Position numbers and translations under genes: made by a program. From Myxococcales bacterium (GTDB lineage: Bacteria; Myxococcota_A; Polyangia; Palsa-1104): a DNA stretch of 64,000 nucleotides. Position 1 is the first letter of the stretch. Each line of letters opens with the position of its first letter. Positions 1-8,677 of this stretch are shown one piece after another. The notes beneath the pieces were generated by a model. That model ran no database searches and had not been told where the DNA came from. It saw only the letters and a list, made by a program, of their open reading frames with translations. The stretch spans positions 124,001 to 188,000 of the forward strand of contig PNAM01000009.1 in the NCBI GenBank assembly GCA_003170275.1. The letters are read 5' to 3'.

Positions 1-1353
1 GCCACCTCGTCGAGCCAGGTGGCGATCTCGTTCGCCGAGGAGGATCTCAACGGCGGCATCTACTACTGGCAGTCGGTGAACGTGACCGGCCTGCAGGGCG
101 CCACCGGCGGCATCTTCCGCTACGACTTCGGCAAGCGCGGCCAGACGCCCACCGCGTTCCTCGCACCGACGCCCGGAGGCGGCATGATGCAACGGTGCAT
201 CGGCTGTCACTTCCTGTCGCGCGACGGGAAGAAGATGACCTACGGCAACGACGATCCGGACGCCGATGACGAGTACAGCGACCTCAAGAGCACGCTCCTC
301 GACGTCGCGACCAAGGCGGCCGTGCAGCTCAACCAGCCCGGCTTCCAGGCGTTCTCGCCCGACCACCTGCAGCTCCTGGCGTCGAACGGAACCGGCAAGA
401 CCAACCCGACCAGCTTCTCGCTGTTCAACGGAGAGACGGGCGCAGCCGGCACGCCGGCGCTGGTCTCGTCGGGGGCCGCGCGCGGAACGCAGCCGGATTG
501 GTCGGCCGACGGCAGCAAGATCGTGTTCGTGCAGCCAACCAGCTTCACCTTCCCGACCAACAACCGCATCGACGACAACCACTTCACCGGCGGCAGCCTG
601 TTCACCATGGGCGCCACCGGCGGCGCCTTCGCGGCCCCCGTCTCGCTGCTCGCCTCGCAGGGCGAGAACAACTACTACCCGGCGTTCTCGCCCGACGGCG
701 CGTTCGTGATCTTCAACCGCGTGCCGCTCACCGGCACCGCCAACGCGTGCACGGCCAATTCGTGCCCGAACGACGCGTTCTCGAACCCCAACGCGCGCGT
801 CCTCTTGATGCCCGCAGGCGGCGGCACGCCGATCGATCTGGCCGCGCTCAACGGCACCGGCACGCTGGCCAACTCGTGGCCGCGCTTCGCGCCCAACGTG
901 CAGATGTACAAGGGCGACCAGATCGCCTGGGTTACCTTCTCGTCGACGCGCGACTACGGCGACGTGGTGCGCAACTCCACCCCGGTCAACGGCATGCCGC
1001 AGATCATCTGCTATCCCCCCGAGTCGGCGGAGAACACCTCGACGACCAAGAACGTGACCACCGATCCGAAGTGCCAGCAGCCCCAACTGTGGATGGCGGC
1101 CATCAACCTCTCGAAGGCCGCGGCGGGCGACTCGAGCTTCCCGTCGTTCTGGTTGCCGTTCCAGGATCCGACCGCCCACAATCACATCGCGCAGTGGGTG
1201 GTGAGCCTGGCCGGGCCACCGCCGCCCACCGACGGCGGCGTTCCCGCCGACGGCGGCGCCTGCATCCCGGACAACACCGTGTGCACGCCGGGCTCGGGGG
1301 AGTGCTGCAACGGGATCTGCTGCGCGGCCTCGGTCTGCGGCTGCATCCCCTGA
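1..1353 (+). CDS. 5'-truncated TolB/PD40-like beta-propeller secreted protein
   Basis: The frame is open from base 1, so the listed start at 19 is probably internal and the N-terminus (likely a signal peptide) lies outside the window. The protein carries WD40-like/PD40 blades of the kind seen in TolB (QPDWSADGSKIVF, YYPAFSPDGAFVIF) and an isolated CIGCH motif, which matches the CxxCH haem-binding pattern near the visible N-terminus. The C-terminus is a Gly/Asp/Ala linker followed by a compact Cys-rich tail with about nine cysteines, a layout common in exported myxobacterial proteins. Role: probably a surface or periplasmic propeller protein, possibly with one covalently bound haem. The specific function is unknown. 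Confidence 0.75.
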   Translation, partial: ATSSSQVAISFAEEDLNGGIYYWQSVNVTGLQGATGGIFRYDFGKRGQTPTAFLAPTPGGGMMQRCIGCHFLSRDGKKMTYGNDDPDADDEYSDLKSTLLDVATKAAVQLNQPGFQAFSPDHLQLLASNGTGKTNPTSFSLFNGETGAAGTPALVSSGAARGTQPDWSADGSKIVFVQPTSFTFPTNNRIDDNHFTGGSLFTMGATGGAFAAPVSLLASQGENNYYPAFSPDGAFVIFNRVPLTGTANACTANSCPNDAFSNPNARVLLMPAGGGTPIDLAALNGTGTLANSWPRFAPNVQMYKGDQIAWVTFSSTRDYGDVVRNSTPVNGMPQIICYPPESAENTSTTKNVTTDPKCQQPQLWMAAINLSKAAAGDSSFPSFWLPFQDPTAHNHIAQWVVSLAGPPPPTDGGVPADGGACIPDNTVCTPGSGECCNGICCAASVCGCIP

Positions 1354-1391
1354 CGCGTTGAATTTTCTCGGGCGGCCTTCGTCACAGGCCG

Positions 1392-2078
1392 ATGAGCCCG
1401 CTCGCCTGCTGCTTCCTCGTGGCGCTCCTGTTCAAGGCCGAGCTGCATCCCGCGGTGGCGACCATGCCCCCCAACGCCGAGGCCAGCATCGAGACGGTCG
1501 CCAGGTACATCGCCGCGCACGAGCTCGATCCGCTGCAGCGAATCAAGGCGCTGCACGACTATGTCGCCGACCGGATCGCCTACGACGTGCGGGCGCTGGC
1601 GGGCGACGTGCCGCTGGAAGACGCGTATCCCGAGGACGTGTTCCGCAACCGCAAGGGCGTGTGCGCCGGATATGCGCGCCTCTTGGAGAACCTGGGCGCC
1701 GCGATCGGAATTCCCATTCGTACCGTGCATGGGATGACTAGGATGGGTCCGCACGCGTGGAACGCCGTGCTGCTCGCAGGTCGCTGGTATGAGATCGACG
1801 CGACGTGGGACGCGGGCAACGTGGTCAATAATCGATTCATCAAAGAGTACTCCACCAAATACCTGTTCTTCTCGCACCGTCCCGATCACGGGTCCTACAC
1901 CATCCAGGAAGAGCTGTCCGACGACTACAGCCCCAGGCTGTGGCGGGTCGCCGAGGCCACGCTCCGCGCGCGCGAGGCGCGATTCGTGGGTAACAAGGCG
2001 TGGGACGATTGGCGCCAGGCGGCCGAGACCGCGCGGATCACCCGCCTGGAGGCGCTCGGGAAAGAGCTCGGATTGTAG
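1392..2078 (+). CDS. transglutaminase-like superfamily protein
   Basis: A 228-residue protein with the papain-like Cys-His-Asp triad of the transglutaminase-like (TGc) family: Cys in RKGVCAGYARL (about residue 89), His in GPHAWNAV (about 121) and Asp in YEIDATWD (about 136). Members act as proteases or amide-forming/cleaving enzymes; the substrate here is unknown. The hydrophobic N-terminus (SPLACCFLVALLF) may be a signal peptide, which would place it outside the cytoplasm. It follows the propeller gene by 38 bases on the same strand and precedes arsR by about 50 bases, so it could share a transcript with the former. The ATG at 1392 has no convincing Shine-Dalgarno. Confidence 0.8.
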   Translation: MSPLACCFLVALLFKAELHPAVATMPPNAEASIETVARYIAAHELDPLQRIKALHDYVADRIAYDVRALAGDVPLEDAYPEDVFRNRKGVCAGYARLLENLGAAIGIPIRTVHGMTRMGPHAWNAVLLAGRWYEIDATWDAGNVVNNRFIKEYSTKYLFFSHRPDHGSYTIQEELSDDYSPRLWRVAEATLRAREARFVGNKAWDDWRQAAETARITRLEALGKELGL

Positions 2079-2126
2079 AGCTCAGGGGTTGCAGGATGAG
2101 GACATGCGCTGTATTCACATATCCGC

Positions 2127-2498
2127 ATGCCAGCAAGTCACGCGGCCGCCGACCTGAAGGTTCGTCCCCTCTCGCGCATGATGAAGGCGCTCGGGGATGA
2201 GACTCGGCTGCGCATCGTCGCGCTGATCTCGCACGGCGAGCTGTGTGTTTGCCACGTCGAGGGAGCGCTCGGGCTCACCCAGCCCACCGCGTCACGCCAC
2301 CTGAGCGTGCTGCGAGCGGCCGGCGTGGTCGATCACCGCCGCAAAGGCACCTGGGTCCACTACCAGCTGGCGGAGCAGCTCGATCCCGACTGTCGCAAGG
2401 TCCTGCGCGCGCTGGTCGGCTCGTTCGCCAAGCACGACCTGCTCAGGCGCGACGTCGAGCGGCTGCTCAAGACGCGCGGTCCGGGCGCGTGCAGGTAG
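2127..2498 (+). CDS. arsR: ArsR-family As(III)-responsive repressor
   Basis: A 123-residue winged-helix ArsR/SmtB protein. The ELCVCHVE segment supplies the C-x-C pair at the start of the recognition-helix region that binds As(III)/Sb(III) in classical ArsR. It is followed by the recognition helix (TQPTASRHLSVLRAAGVV) and wing (HRRKGTWVHYQL). It presumably represses its own operon until arsenite binds. It is first in a three-gene operon whose reading frames overlap (next start GTG at 2489). The short AT-richer stretch just upstream (2111-2126, gtattcacatatccgc) is the only place a promoter/operator could sit close to the ATG, but I cannot define an operator there. Confidence 0.92.
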   Translation: MPASHAAADLKVRPLSRMMKALGDETRLRIVALISHGELCVCHVEGALGLTQPTASRHLSVLRAAGVVDHRRKGTWVHYQLAEQLDPDCRKVLRALVGSFAKHDLLRRDVERLLKTRGPGACR

Positions 2499-3169
2499 CG
2501 CTCGCCAAGCGCGCGGTCTCCGAGGCGATCGGAACCGCGCTGCTGCTCGCGACGGTGGTCGGATCGGGAATCATGGGCGAGCGGCTGTGCGGCGGGAACG
2601 TGGCGATCGCGCTGCTCGCCAACACGCTGGCCACCGGCGCCGCGCTGGTCGCGTTGATCCTCACCTTCGGACCGATCTCCGGCGCGCACTTCAATCCCGC
2701 GGTCACGCTGGTCGACGCCTGGCAGGGCGGCCTGGCCTGGCGCGAGGTGCCCGCCTACCTGGCCGCGCAGGTGATCGGCGCCTTCGCCGGCGTCGCGACG
2801 GCGCACACCATGTTTGGCGAAGCGATCTTTTCAGCGTCGCGGCATGCGCGCAGCGGCCCAGCCCAGCTGTTCAGCGAGTTCGTCGCGACGTTTGGATTGT
2901 TGGCGGTGATCTGGGGAGTGGCGCGACGCCGGGCGGAGGCGGTGCCGTACGCGGTCGGCGCGTACATCGTCGCAGCGTACTGGTTCACTTCGTCGACCTC
3001 GTTCGCCAATCCGGCGGTGACCCTGGCGCGCGCAGCGAGCGACACCTTCGCCGGGATCCGTCCGGCCGATGCGCCGGGGTTCATCGCCGCCCAGCTCCTC
3101 GGGGCGGTCGTCGCGACGGCGCTGTTTCGCTGGTTGGTGCCCGCGCTGCCGAGAGCGGAGACCCGATGA
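2489..3169 (+). CDS. aquaporin/MIP-family channel of the ars operon (AqpS-like)
   Basis: A 226-residue integral membrane protein of the major intrinsic protein family, with both half-helix NPA signatures: GAHFNPAVTL (about residue 68) and SFANPAVTLA (about 173). The ORF track extends it upstream through arsR in another frame; the supported start is GTG at 2489, which overlaps the arsR end by 10 bases. Established knowledge: in some bacteria (the Sinorhizobium aqpS case) an aquaglyceroporin replaces ArsB/Acr3 in arsenic operons, letting arsenite made by ArsC leave down its gradient. The gene order arsR-MIP-arsC here matches that arrangement. No ArsB or Acr3 pump is present in the window. Confidence 0.9.
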   Translation: MQVALAKRAVSEAIGTALLLATVVGSGIMGERLCGGNVAIALLANTLATGAALVALILTFGPISGAHFNPAVTLVDAWQGGLAWREVPAYLAAQVIGAFAGVATAHTMFGEAIFSASRHARSGPAQLFSEFVATFGLLAVIWGVARRRAEAVPYAVGAYIVAAYWFTSSTSFANPAVTLARAASDTFAGIRPADAPGFIAAQLLGAVVATALFRWLVPALPRAETR

Positions 3170-3588
3170 AGACCGTCATTTTTGCATGTATACACAACGC
3201 GGGGCGCTCGCAGATGGCGGCGGCGTTCTTCAATCAGCTGGTCGACCCGTCGGTGGCTCGCGCGATCTCGGCGGGCACGCAGCCGGCCGAGCGCGTTCAC
3301 CCGGAGGTGGTGACCGCGATGAATGAGGTCGGCATCGATCTCGGCGACGCCAGGCCGCGCAAGCTGACGCAAGCACTGGCCGAAGGGGCGCAGCTGCTGG
3401 TGACCATGGGCTGCGGCGACGCGTGCCCGGTGGTGCCCGGACTCCGGCGCGAGGACTGGCCGCTACAAGATCCCAAGGGTCAGAGCGTCGAGCAGGTCCG
3501 CAAGATCCGCGACGAGATCCGCTCGCGCGTCGCGAAGCTCAGCGCAGGTCGATGCCGAGCAGATCGAGCAGACCCTGAACGAAGGTGA
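3166..3588 (+). CDS. arsC: arsenate reductase, low-molecular-weight phosphatase type
   Basis: A 140-residue protein of the LMW protein-tyrosine-phosphatase/ArsC class. The N-terminal P-loop CIHNAGRSQMA has the CX5R nucleophile signature (Cys8, Arg14), and VTMGCGDACP holds the further cysteines used in the relay that reduces As(V) to As(III), normally recycled by thioredoxin or a similar thiol system. A conserved DWPLQDPKG segment follows. The ATG overlaps the stop of the channel gene (ATGA), so translation is probably coupled. The last 16 or so codons overlap the 3' end of the convergent minus-strand gene at 3539; the tail (RCRADRADPERR) may be a non-conserved extension. Confidence 0.93.
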   Translation: MKTVIFACIHNAGRSQMAAAFFNQLVDPSVARAISAGTQPAERVHPEVVTAMNEVGIDLGDARPRKLTQALAEGAQLLVTMGCGDACPVVPGLRREDWPLQDPKGQSVEQVRKIRDEIRSRVAKLSAGRCRADRADPERR

Positions 3589-4291
3589 GGGGGTGAGGCG
3601 GGCAGCCCGGGACGTACAGGCTGGGCTCGAAGCGATCGAGGAACGCGCGATCGAGCGCCGGCGAATTCGCGAACGGCCCGCCCGACAGCGCGCACGCGCC
3701 GAACGCGATCACCAGCTTGGGATCGGGCATGCCCGCGTAGGCGAGCTCCAACGCCTCGGCCATGTTGCGGGTGATCGGTCCGCTCAGCACCAGCCCGTCG
3801 GCGTGGCGCGGCGAGGCCACCCAGTCGATGCCGAAGCGGCCGAAGTCGAAGTTGACGTTGGCCATTGCGTTGAGCTCGAGCTCGCAGCCGTTGCATCCAC
3901 CGGCGGAGACCGAGCGCAGCTTCAGCGATCGGCCGAACAGCCGCTTTAGCTCGCGCGAGACCATCGCCGGCTGCGGCGACTGTTCGCCTGCCGAGACCAC
4001 CAGGCCCGCGCGCGCGGCCGACGCCATCTTGGTCTCGGGCGTGAGGCGGATCTTCTGCGTCGGGCACTCGAGCGCGCACTCGTTGCAAAAGATGCAACGC
4101 GCCAGATCGATGCGCACCGGCCCGAGCGCGATCGCCTGGGTCGGGCACACGTCCGCGCAGGTGGTGCAGGTCGCCTCGCAGGCGCCCTGGTCGATCACCG
4201 GCCGGCCGTGGAAGCCGGTGGGGACCGCGCGCCGCACGTCGGTGATGTACTGCTTGCCCTGGGAGAACCTGACCTTGAGCGCGCTGAACAT
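3539..4291 (-). CDS. fused ferredoxin-NuoB/HycG-like small subunit of hydrogenase-related complex
   Basis: A 250-residue protein joining two subunits that are separate in E. coli formate hydrogenlyase. Residues about 30-85 form a two-[4Fe-4S] ferredoxin (CTTCADVCPTQ and CIFCNECALECP; HycF/NuoI-like). Residues about 125-250 form the NuoB/HycG-like small subunit, with cluster ligands in GGCNGCELEL, FGACALSGG and VPGCPPHPL. It should pass electrons from a soluble donor through three clusters to the interface with the large subunit. It is the last gene of the six-gene minus-strand operon, 9 bases after the large-subunit gene, and is convergent with arsC. All cluster cysteines appear intact. Confidence 0.88.
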   Translation of the reverse strand: MFSALKVRFSQGKQYITDVRRAVPTGFHGRPVIDQGACEATCTTCADVCPTQAIALGPVRIDLARCIFCNECALECPTQKIRLTPETKMASAARAGLVVSAGEQSPQPAMVSRELKRLFGRSLKLRSVSAGGCNGCELELNAMANVNFDFGRFGIDWVASPRHADGLVLSGPITRNMAEALELAYAGMPDPKLVIAFGACALSGGPFANSPALDRAFLDRFEPSLYVPGCPPHPLTFVQGLLDLLGIDLR

Positions 4292-4300
4292 CGCGATCCC

Positions 4301-5767
4301 CTATAGATCGTTTCCGCAGTAGGACAGATCGAAGCTCTTGTTGCAGATCGGGAAGTCCGAGATCTCGTTGTTGCGTACCGCGAGCGCGAGGCCGAACCAG
4401 TTGCGCAGCGACGGGTCTTGCACCTTGTAGTGCAGCAGCTTCCCGGCGCCGTCGGTCTCCAGGCAGTGCACCACCTCGCCACGCCACCCCTCGGCGACCG
4501 AGATCGCCAGCGTGTCCGGCGCAAGCGCACCGATGGTGGCGCGCGAGAGCTGCAGCGTGCCGCACGCCTTGACCGCGGCGTCGAGCCAGCCGAGCGACTC
4601 GTCGAGCTCCCGAATTCGCAAGCGCGCGCGCCCCCAACAATCGCCGCCGGGCTCGGTCACCACCTTCACCGGCTGGCGCTGAAAGGCCGGTCGCTGAAGC
4701 TGCGTGCGCGCGTCGAGATCGAGGCCGCACGAGCGCGCGGCCATGCCCACCAGCCCGAGCTCGAGCGCCTGCGCCCGGGTCACCGTCCCGACGCCCTGGA
4801 GCCGGTGCTGCACGCTGCGTGCGCTCAGGAAGTGTTCGTTGATGATCGCGACGTCCTTGCGCAACAGCGCGAGGTTCGCCTGCACCGTCCCGGCGACCTC
4901 GCTGGTCATCACCGCGCGGCTGCTCGCAGGGCGCAGCCAGCCGCGCCCGAAGCGGCTTCCGCACAAGAGCATCGAGGTGTTGATCGCGGTGGTGCGCAGC
5001 CGGCCGTAGCTGGCGCCGCCTTGCAGGAAGGCGATGTCGGTCGACATGCCGGCCAACCCGGCCAGGTGCATCGCCACCCGCTCGAGCTCGAGCGCGATCG
5101 CGCGGGACCATTCGATCTCGGCCGGGACCTCGACGCCGGCGAGCGCCTCGAGCGCGTCGCAGTAGGCCCAGGCGTGCGCGATGGTCGAGTCGCCGGCGAT
5201 GGTCTCGATCACCGGCGCCAGCAGGCGCGCGTCCCGCTCGAGCAGCAGCGACTCGGCCGCGCGATGCTGGTAGCCGAGCTGGATCTCCAGGTGATGGACC
5301 GTCTCGCCGAGGCACATGAAGCGAAAGTGCCCGGGCTCGATCACGCCCGCGTGGATCGGGCCGACGCCCACCTCGTGAACTTCCTTACCGCTGATCTTAT
5401 AGAAGGGATAGCTGGCGGTCTTTCCCATCGACGCGCCTTCGAAGCGCACCGGCTTGAGCCACGGGTGATCGTGCGGCTGCACGCCGAGCTGCTCGTAGAG
5501 CTCGCGCTCGAAGATGTGCAGCGGCGGAAGGTCGCGCGTCAGCGTGTGATAGCCCCGCTCCCGGCTGACCGAGGTGCGGAGGATCTCCAACCGGCCCGCC
5601 TCGGCCACCACCGCCGTCAGGATCACCTCGGCCGGATCGGCGGAGGGCCGACCGTAGAAGGTCACCAGCCGCGCGCCCGCGCCCAGGCGCGCACGGATCG
5701 CCGCGCGAAACTCGTCCAGCGCGACCGACCGCGCGGCCGCGTTCCCGACCCAGGTCGACGCGTTCAT
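4301..5767 (-). CDS. Ni-less hydrogenase-like large subunit (HycE/NuoCD-like, Ehr type)
   Basis: A 488-residue protein: an N-terminal NuoC-like domain (about 1-125) fused to a NuoD/HycE-like domain, which keeps GVGPIHAGVIEPGHF and LGYQHRAAESLL. The regions where group 4 [NiFe] hydrogenases carry their Ni ligands are altered. The N-terminal CGIC region reads AGDSTIAHAWAYC (about residue 192) and the C-terminus ends SFDLSYCGNDL with no DPCxxC. It is therefore unlikely to be a hydrogenase. It fits the energy-converting hydrogenase-related (Ehr) group, whose electron acceptor is unsettled. The ATG at 5767 (MNASTWVG) overlaps the stop of the upstream antiporter gene by four bases, so the longer ORF-track start is rejected. 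Confidence 0.87.
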   Translation of the reverse strand: MNASTWVGNAAARSVALDEFRAAIRARLGAGARLVTFYGRPSADPAEVILTAVVAEAGRLEILRTSVSRERGYHTLTRDLPPLHIFERELYEQLGVQPHDHPWLKPVRFEGASMGKTASYPFYKISGKEVHEVGVGPIHAGVIEPGHFRFMCLGETVHHLEIQLGYQHRAAESLLLERDARLLAPVIETIAGDSTIAHAWAYCDALEALAGVEVPAEIEWSRAIALELERVAMHLAGLAGMSTDIAFLQGGASYGRLRTTAINTSMLLCGSRFGRGWLRPASSRAVMTSEVAGTVQANLALLRKDVAIINEHFLSARSVQHRLQGVGTVTRAQALELGLVGMAARSCGLDLDARTQLQRPAFQRQPVKVVTEPGGDCWGRARLRIRELDESLGWLDAAVKACGTLQLSRATIGALAPDTLAISVAEGWRGEVVHCLETDGAGKLLHYKVQDPSLRNWFGLALAVRNNEISDFPICNKSFDLSYCGNDL

Positions 5768-7140
5768 GGCGCGCCCAGGCTGACCGCCACCTGGCGGAAC
5801 AGCGTGTTGACCGGCGCCGGCAGATAGAGCCCCATCGCCACCAGCGCGCACAGAAACACCAGCTTGGGCAGGATCGCGGCGATCGGCTGGCTGCCCCAGT
5901 TCACCTTCCGCTTCGGCTCACCCCAGATCATCGGGAACATGGAGCGGCCGGTGGCGACGAAGGTGACGGTCAGGATCACGCAGAACGCGACGAACACGGT
6001 CACGTAGCCGGCGCCGATGAGCACGCTCATGATGATCAGCTCACCGAGGAAGCTGCCGAACGGCGGCAGCCCGAGCAGCGCGAAGGTGCCGACCATGAAG
6101 AACAGGCCGCTGTAGGGTAGATCCTTGATCAGCCCGGCGACCTCGCCCATGTCCTCGGTGTGGTAGTGCGAGCGGATCTTGCCGGCGGTGAGAAATAAGA
6201 TCGCCTTGATGAAGGCGTTGCTCACCACGTAGACGATCACCCCGTACGCGGCGTTCTTGCCGATGCCCAGCCCGATCGCGATCACGCCGGCGTGGTTGAT
6301 CGACGCGTAGGCGATCAACTTCTTGTAGTTGCGCGTGGCGATCACGTTCAGCGCAGAGACCGCCATGGTGGCCAGCCCGAGCGCGATCAGCTCGAAGCTG
6401 ACCATCGATTGATCGGCGGCGCGGTACACCTGCAGCACGCGCAAGAGCACCATCAGCGCGACGTTGAATTGCACGGCGGCGAGCAGCGCGGTGGTCGCCG
6501 GAGGCGCGGCGTCGTAGGTCTCGGGGAGCCACGAGTACATCGGCGCCAGGCCGAGCTTGGTGCCGAAGCCGAGGAACACCAGCATCAGGCCGAGCCGGCG
6601 CCACACGTCGGGCGGAAACTGCGCCGCTTGCGCGAGGCCGTCGAAGAAGTAGGTCACTTCGGGGCCACCCGAGAGCTCCATGCTGCGCCCCAGACAGGCG
6701 AAGCCGAGGAACGCCAGCGCCAGCCCGACGCTGGAGAAGAGAAAATATTTCCAGGACGCGCGCAGGGCGGCGGTTCGCCCGCCGTGCTGGATCAGCGGGA
6801 TCGCCGCCAGCGTGCTCACCTCGACGAACGCCCACATGGTGATCAGGTGATGCGAGATCACCGCCAGGTTGCACGCGGCGATGAACACCAGCGCAAAGGT
6901 GACGTAGCGCGAGATGCCCTCTTTGAGGAGCGGCTCGCTGCGCACGCGCGTCCAGACGTAGGTCGCGATGCCCAGGAAGATCAGGTTCACCAGCAGCAGG
7001 AACAGCCGCGAGGTCGAGTCGACGACGAAGAAGTTGTCGGCGAAGGTGAAGGTTCCCTGCGCGGTTGCGCCGAGCGCGAGTAGGAAGGCGACGCCTACGT
7101 CGACCAGCGCGATCAGGACCAGCAGCACCGGCGCGGTCAT
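5764..7140 (-). CDS. HyfF/NuoN-like proton-translocating antiporter subunit
   Basis: A 458-residue polytopic membrane protein of the Mrp/NuoL-M-N antiporter superfamily. It has the conserved membrane-embedded Glu segment (ITMWAFVEVSTLAAIPL) and the Lys-bearing helix (ASWKYFLFSSVG), followed by GTKLGLAPMYSWLPETYDAAP, the characteristic TM7-TM8 loop. The family contributes to proton or sodium pumping in complex I and membrane hydrogenases. Its start overlaps the stop of the HyfE-like gene (ATGA), and its stop overlaps the large-subunit start, so the operon is translationally coupled. Confidence 0.88.
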   Translation of the reverse strand: MTAPVLLVLIALVDVGVAFLLALGATAQGTFTFADNFFVVDSTSRLFLLLVNLIFLGIATYVWTRVRSEPLLKEGISRYVTFALVFIAACNLAVISHHLITMWAFVEVSTLAAIPLIQHGGRTAALRASWKYFLFSSVGLALAFLGFACLGRSMELSGGPEVTYFFDGLAQAAQFPPDVWRRLGLMLVFLGFGTKLGLAPMYSWLPETYDAAPPATTALLAAVQFNVALMVLLRVLQVYRAADQSMVSFELIALGLATMAVSALNVIATRNYKKLIAYASINHAGVIAIGLGIGKNAAYGVIVYVVSNAFIKAILFLTAGKIRSHYHTEDMGEVAGLIKDLPYSGLFFMVGTFALLGLPPFGSFLGELIIMSVLIGAGYVTVFVAFCVILTVTFVATGRSMFPMIWGEPKRKVNWGSQPIAAILPKLVFLCALVAMGLYLPAPVNTLFRQVAVSLGAP

Positions 7141-7757
7141 AACGTCGGTCGCTCCGGAGAGTCGACGCGGACCACCGGATCGAGCAGGCGGTCGAGGAAG
7201 TTTCCCAGCAACAAGACCGAGACGAAGAAGATCAGCGCGACGCCGATCTGGACCGGGATCGAGAAGCGATGCGGCGAGCCGATCTCGAACAGCGCGATGC
7301 CGTTCTCCAGGCGCAGCACGCCGACGATCTGGCTGAACGGCGAATTCTGCGTCGACAACACCAGCAGGCCCAGGAACAGCGCCGCGCCCGCCACCGCGAG
7401 GTTGGTCACTGCGGCGGCGTCGCCGTGTGACAACGTGCCGGCACAGCGGAACGCCAAGAGCACGATCGTCCCGGCCAGCGTCCAGAAGAGCAGGTTGGCC
7501 GGGATGACGTCGTTGCGCGGCGGCGCGTTGCGGCTCTTCATGATGCCGTACAGGTAGCGTGGCGCGAGGACCCCGCGCACCAGCACGAAGTCGATCAGCA
7601 AGAGGAGCATCGACGGCGAGAGCCCTTCGTCCTGACGCAGCGACATCCAGCCCAGCAGGAAACCCTGCAGCGCCAACCCGAACAGGCTCATGCGCCAGGT
7701 CGCCGCCACCAGCGGGATCAGCAGCACCACCAGGAACGCGATCTGCAGGGAGTTCAT
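7137..7757 (-). CDS. HyfE-like membrane subunit
   Basis: A 206-residue protein with about six predicted membrane segments, matching the length and layout of HyfE-type (NuoK-related) subunits of Hyf/Ehr complexes: a short N-terminal helix (MNSLQIAFLVVLLIPLVAA), a helix pair around LLLLIDFVLVRG, and a C-terminal helix VALIFFVSVLLLGNFL. The supported start is the ATG at 7757, which overlaps the upstream HyfC-like stop by four bases; the 510-residue ORF in the track runs into non-coding frame. The call relies on operon position plus hydrophobic pattern. Confidence 0.82.
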   Translation of the reverse strand: MNSLQIAFLVVLLIPLVAATWRMSLFGLALQGFLLGWMSLRQDEGLSPSMLLLLIDFVLVRGVLAPRYLYGIMKSRNAPPRNDVIPANLLFWTLAGTIVLLAFRCAGTLSHGDAAAVTNLAVAGAALFLGLLVLSTQNSPFSQIVGVLRLENGIALFEIGSPHRFSIPVQIGVALIFFVSVLLLGNFLDRLLDPVVRVDSPERPTL

Positions 7758-8677
7758 CCGATCCCCCCTTGCCGCCAGGCGGTGCTGAGCAGCGCGACGA
7801 AGGCGGCGACCAGCGCGATCGCGATGTACTGCGGAACCGCGCCCAGCCGCAGCCGGGCGGTGAGCGATTCGCCGAAGCCGATCAGCACGCCGACCAGCAA
7901 GATCAGCCCGACGTTGGCGAGCCCCACCAGCCACACGCCGTGCGCGAGCGGCAGCGGATTGACCACCGTGGCCACCAGCGCGGCGCAGAGGGTCAGCTTC
8001 ATGGCGGCCGCGTACTGCAGCGCGGCGAGGTCGGGGCCGCTGTGATCGAGGATCATGACCTCGTGGATCATCGTCAGCTCGAGGTGCGTGCCCGGATCGT
8101 CGACGGGGACGCGCGCCGCTTCGATCTGCAGCACGAGCACGAACGTGACCACGCACGCGACCGAGACCACCACGTGCACGGGCGAGCCGACGCCGATGTG
8201 CAGGATGCCGGCGAACGACGAGTTTCCCGTGACCGCCGCCAGCGCGCCGAGCGCGAGCAGCACCGCCGGCTCGAGCAGCGCGGCGAAGGTCGCTTCGCGG
8301 CTCGCGCCCATTCCCTCGAAGGAGCTGCCGGTGTCGAGCGCGGCGAGCATCAGGAACATGCGGCCCAGGCCCCACAGGTACAGGACGGCGATGAAGTCGA
8401 AGGAGAACGTCCAGGGCGCAATCGAGCCGAGGAGCGGCACCATCAGCCCCGAGACCAACGTGCTGGCCAGGATCACCAACGGCGCGAGATGGAACAGCGG
8501 CGTGGTCACCTCGCTGTACACCGGCTTCTTCCTGAGCAGCCGCGCGAGATCGAACGCGAGCTGAAGCAGCGGCGGTCCCTTGCGCCCGGCCCACAGCGCC
8601 TTGGTGCGGTTGATGACGCCGCTGAGCAAGATCGGCAGGAGCAACAAGATCGCCAGGTGCGCCGCCCACAGCCGCAT
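7754..8677 (-). CDS. HyfC/HycD/NuoH-like membrane subunit
   Basis: A 307-residue NuoH-family protein. It shows the hallmark RTKALWAGRKGPPLLQLAFD segment after TM1 (the NuoH QxRxGP-type loop) and the acidic LQIEAARVPVDDPGTHLEL loop, which in complex I forms the E-channel/quinone-site interface. It anchors the peripheral arm and links redox chemistry to ion pumping. The start is the ATG at 8677, sharing one base with the TGA of the upstream gene (TGATG). The 827-residue ORF in the track is this gene plus non-coding upstream frame. Confidence 0.88.
   Translation of the reverse strand: MRLWAAHLAILLLLPILLSGVINRTKALWAGRKGPPLLQLAFDLARLLRKKPVYSEVTTPLFHLAPLVILASTLVSGLMVPLLGSIAPWTFSFDFIAVLYLWGLGRMFLMLAALDTGSSFEGMGASREATFAALLEPAVLLALGALAAVTGNSSFAGILHIGVGSPVHVVVSVACVVTFVLVLQIEAARVPVDDPGTHLELTMIHEVMILDHSGPDLAALQYAAAMKLTLCAALVATVVNPLPLAHGVWLVGLANVGLILLVGVLIGFGESLTARLRLGAVPQYIAIALVAAFVALLSTAWRQGGIG

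Noticed and set aside
4301-5767. Annotation of the operon as a true H2-evolving formate hydrogenlyase
   Set aside because: Ni-ligand cysteines are missing at both ends of the large subunit and no formate dehydrogenase or maturation gene is adjacent.
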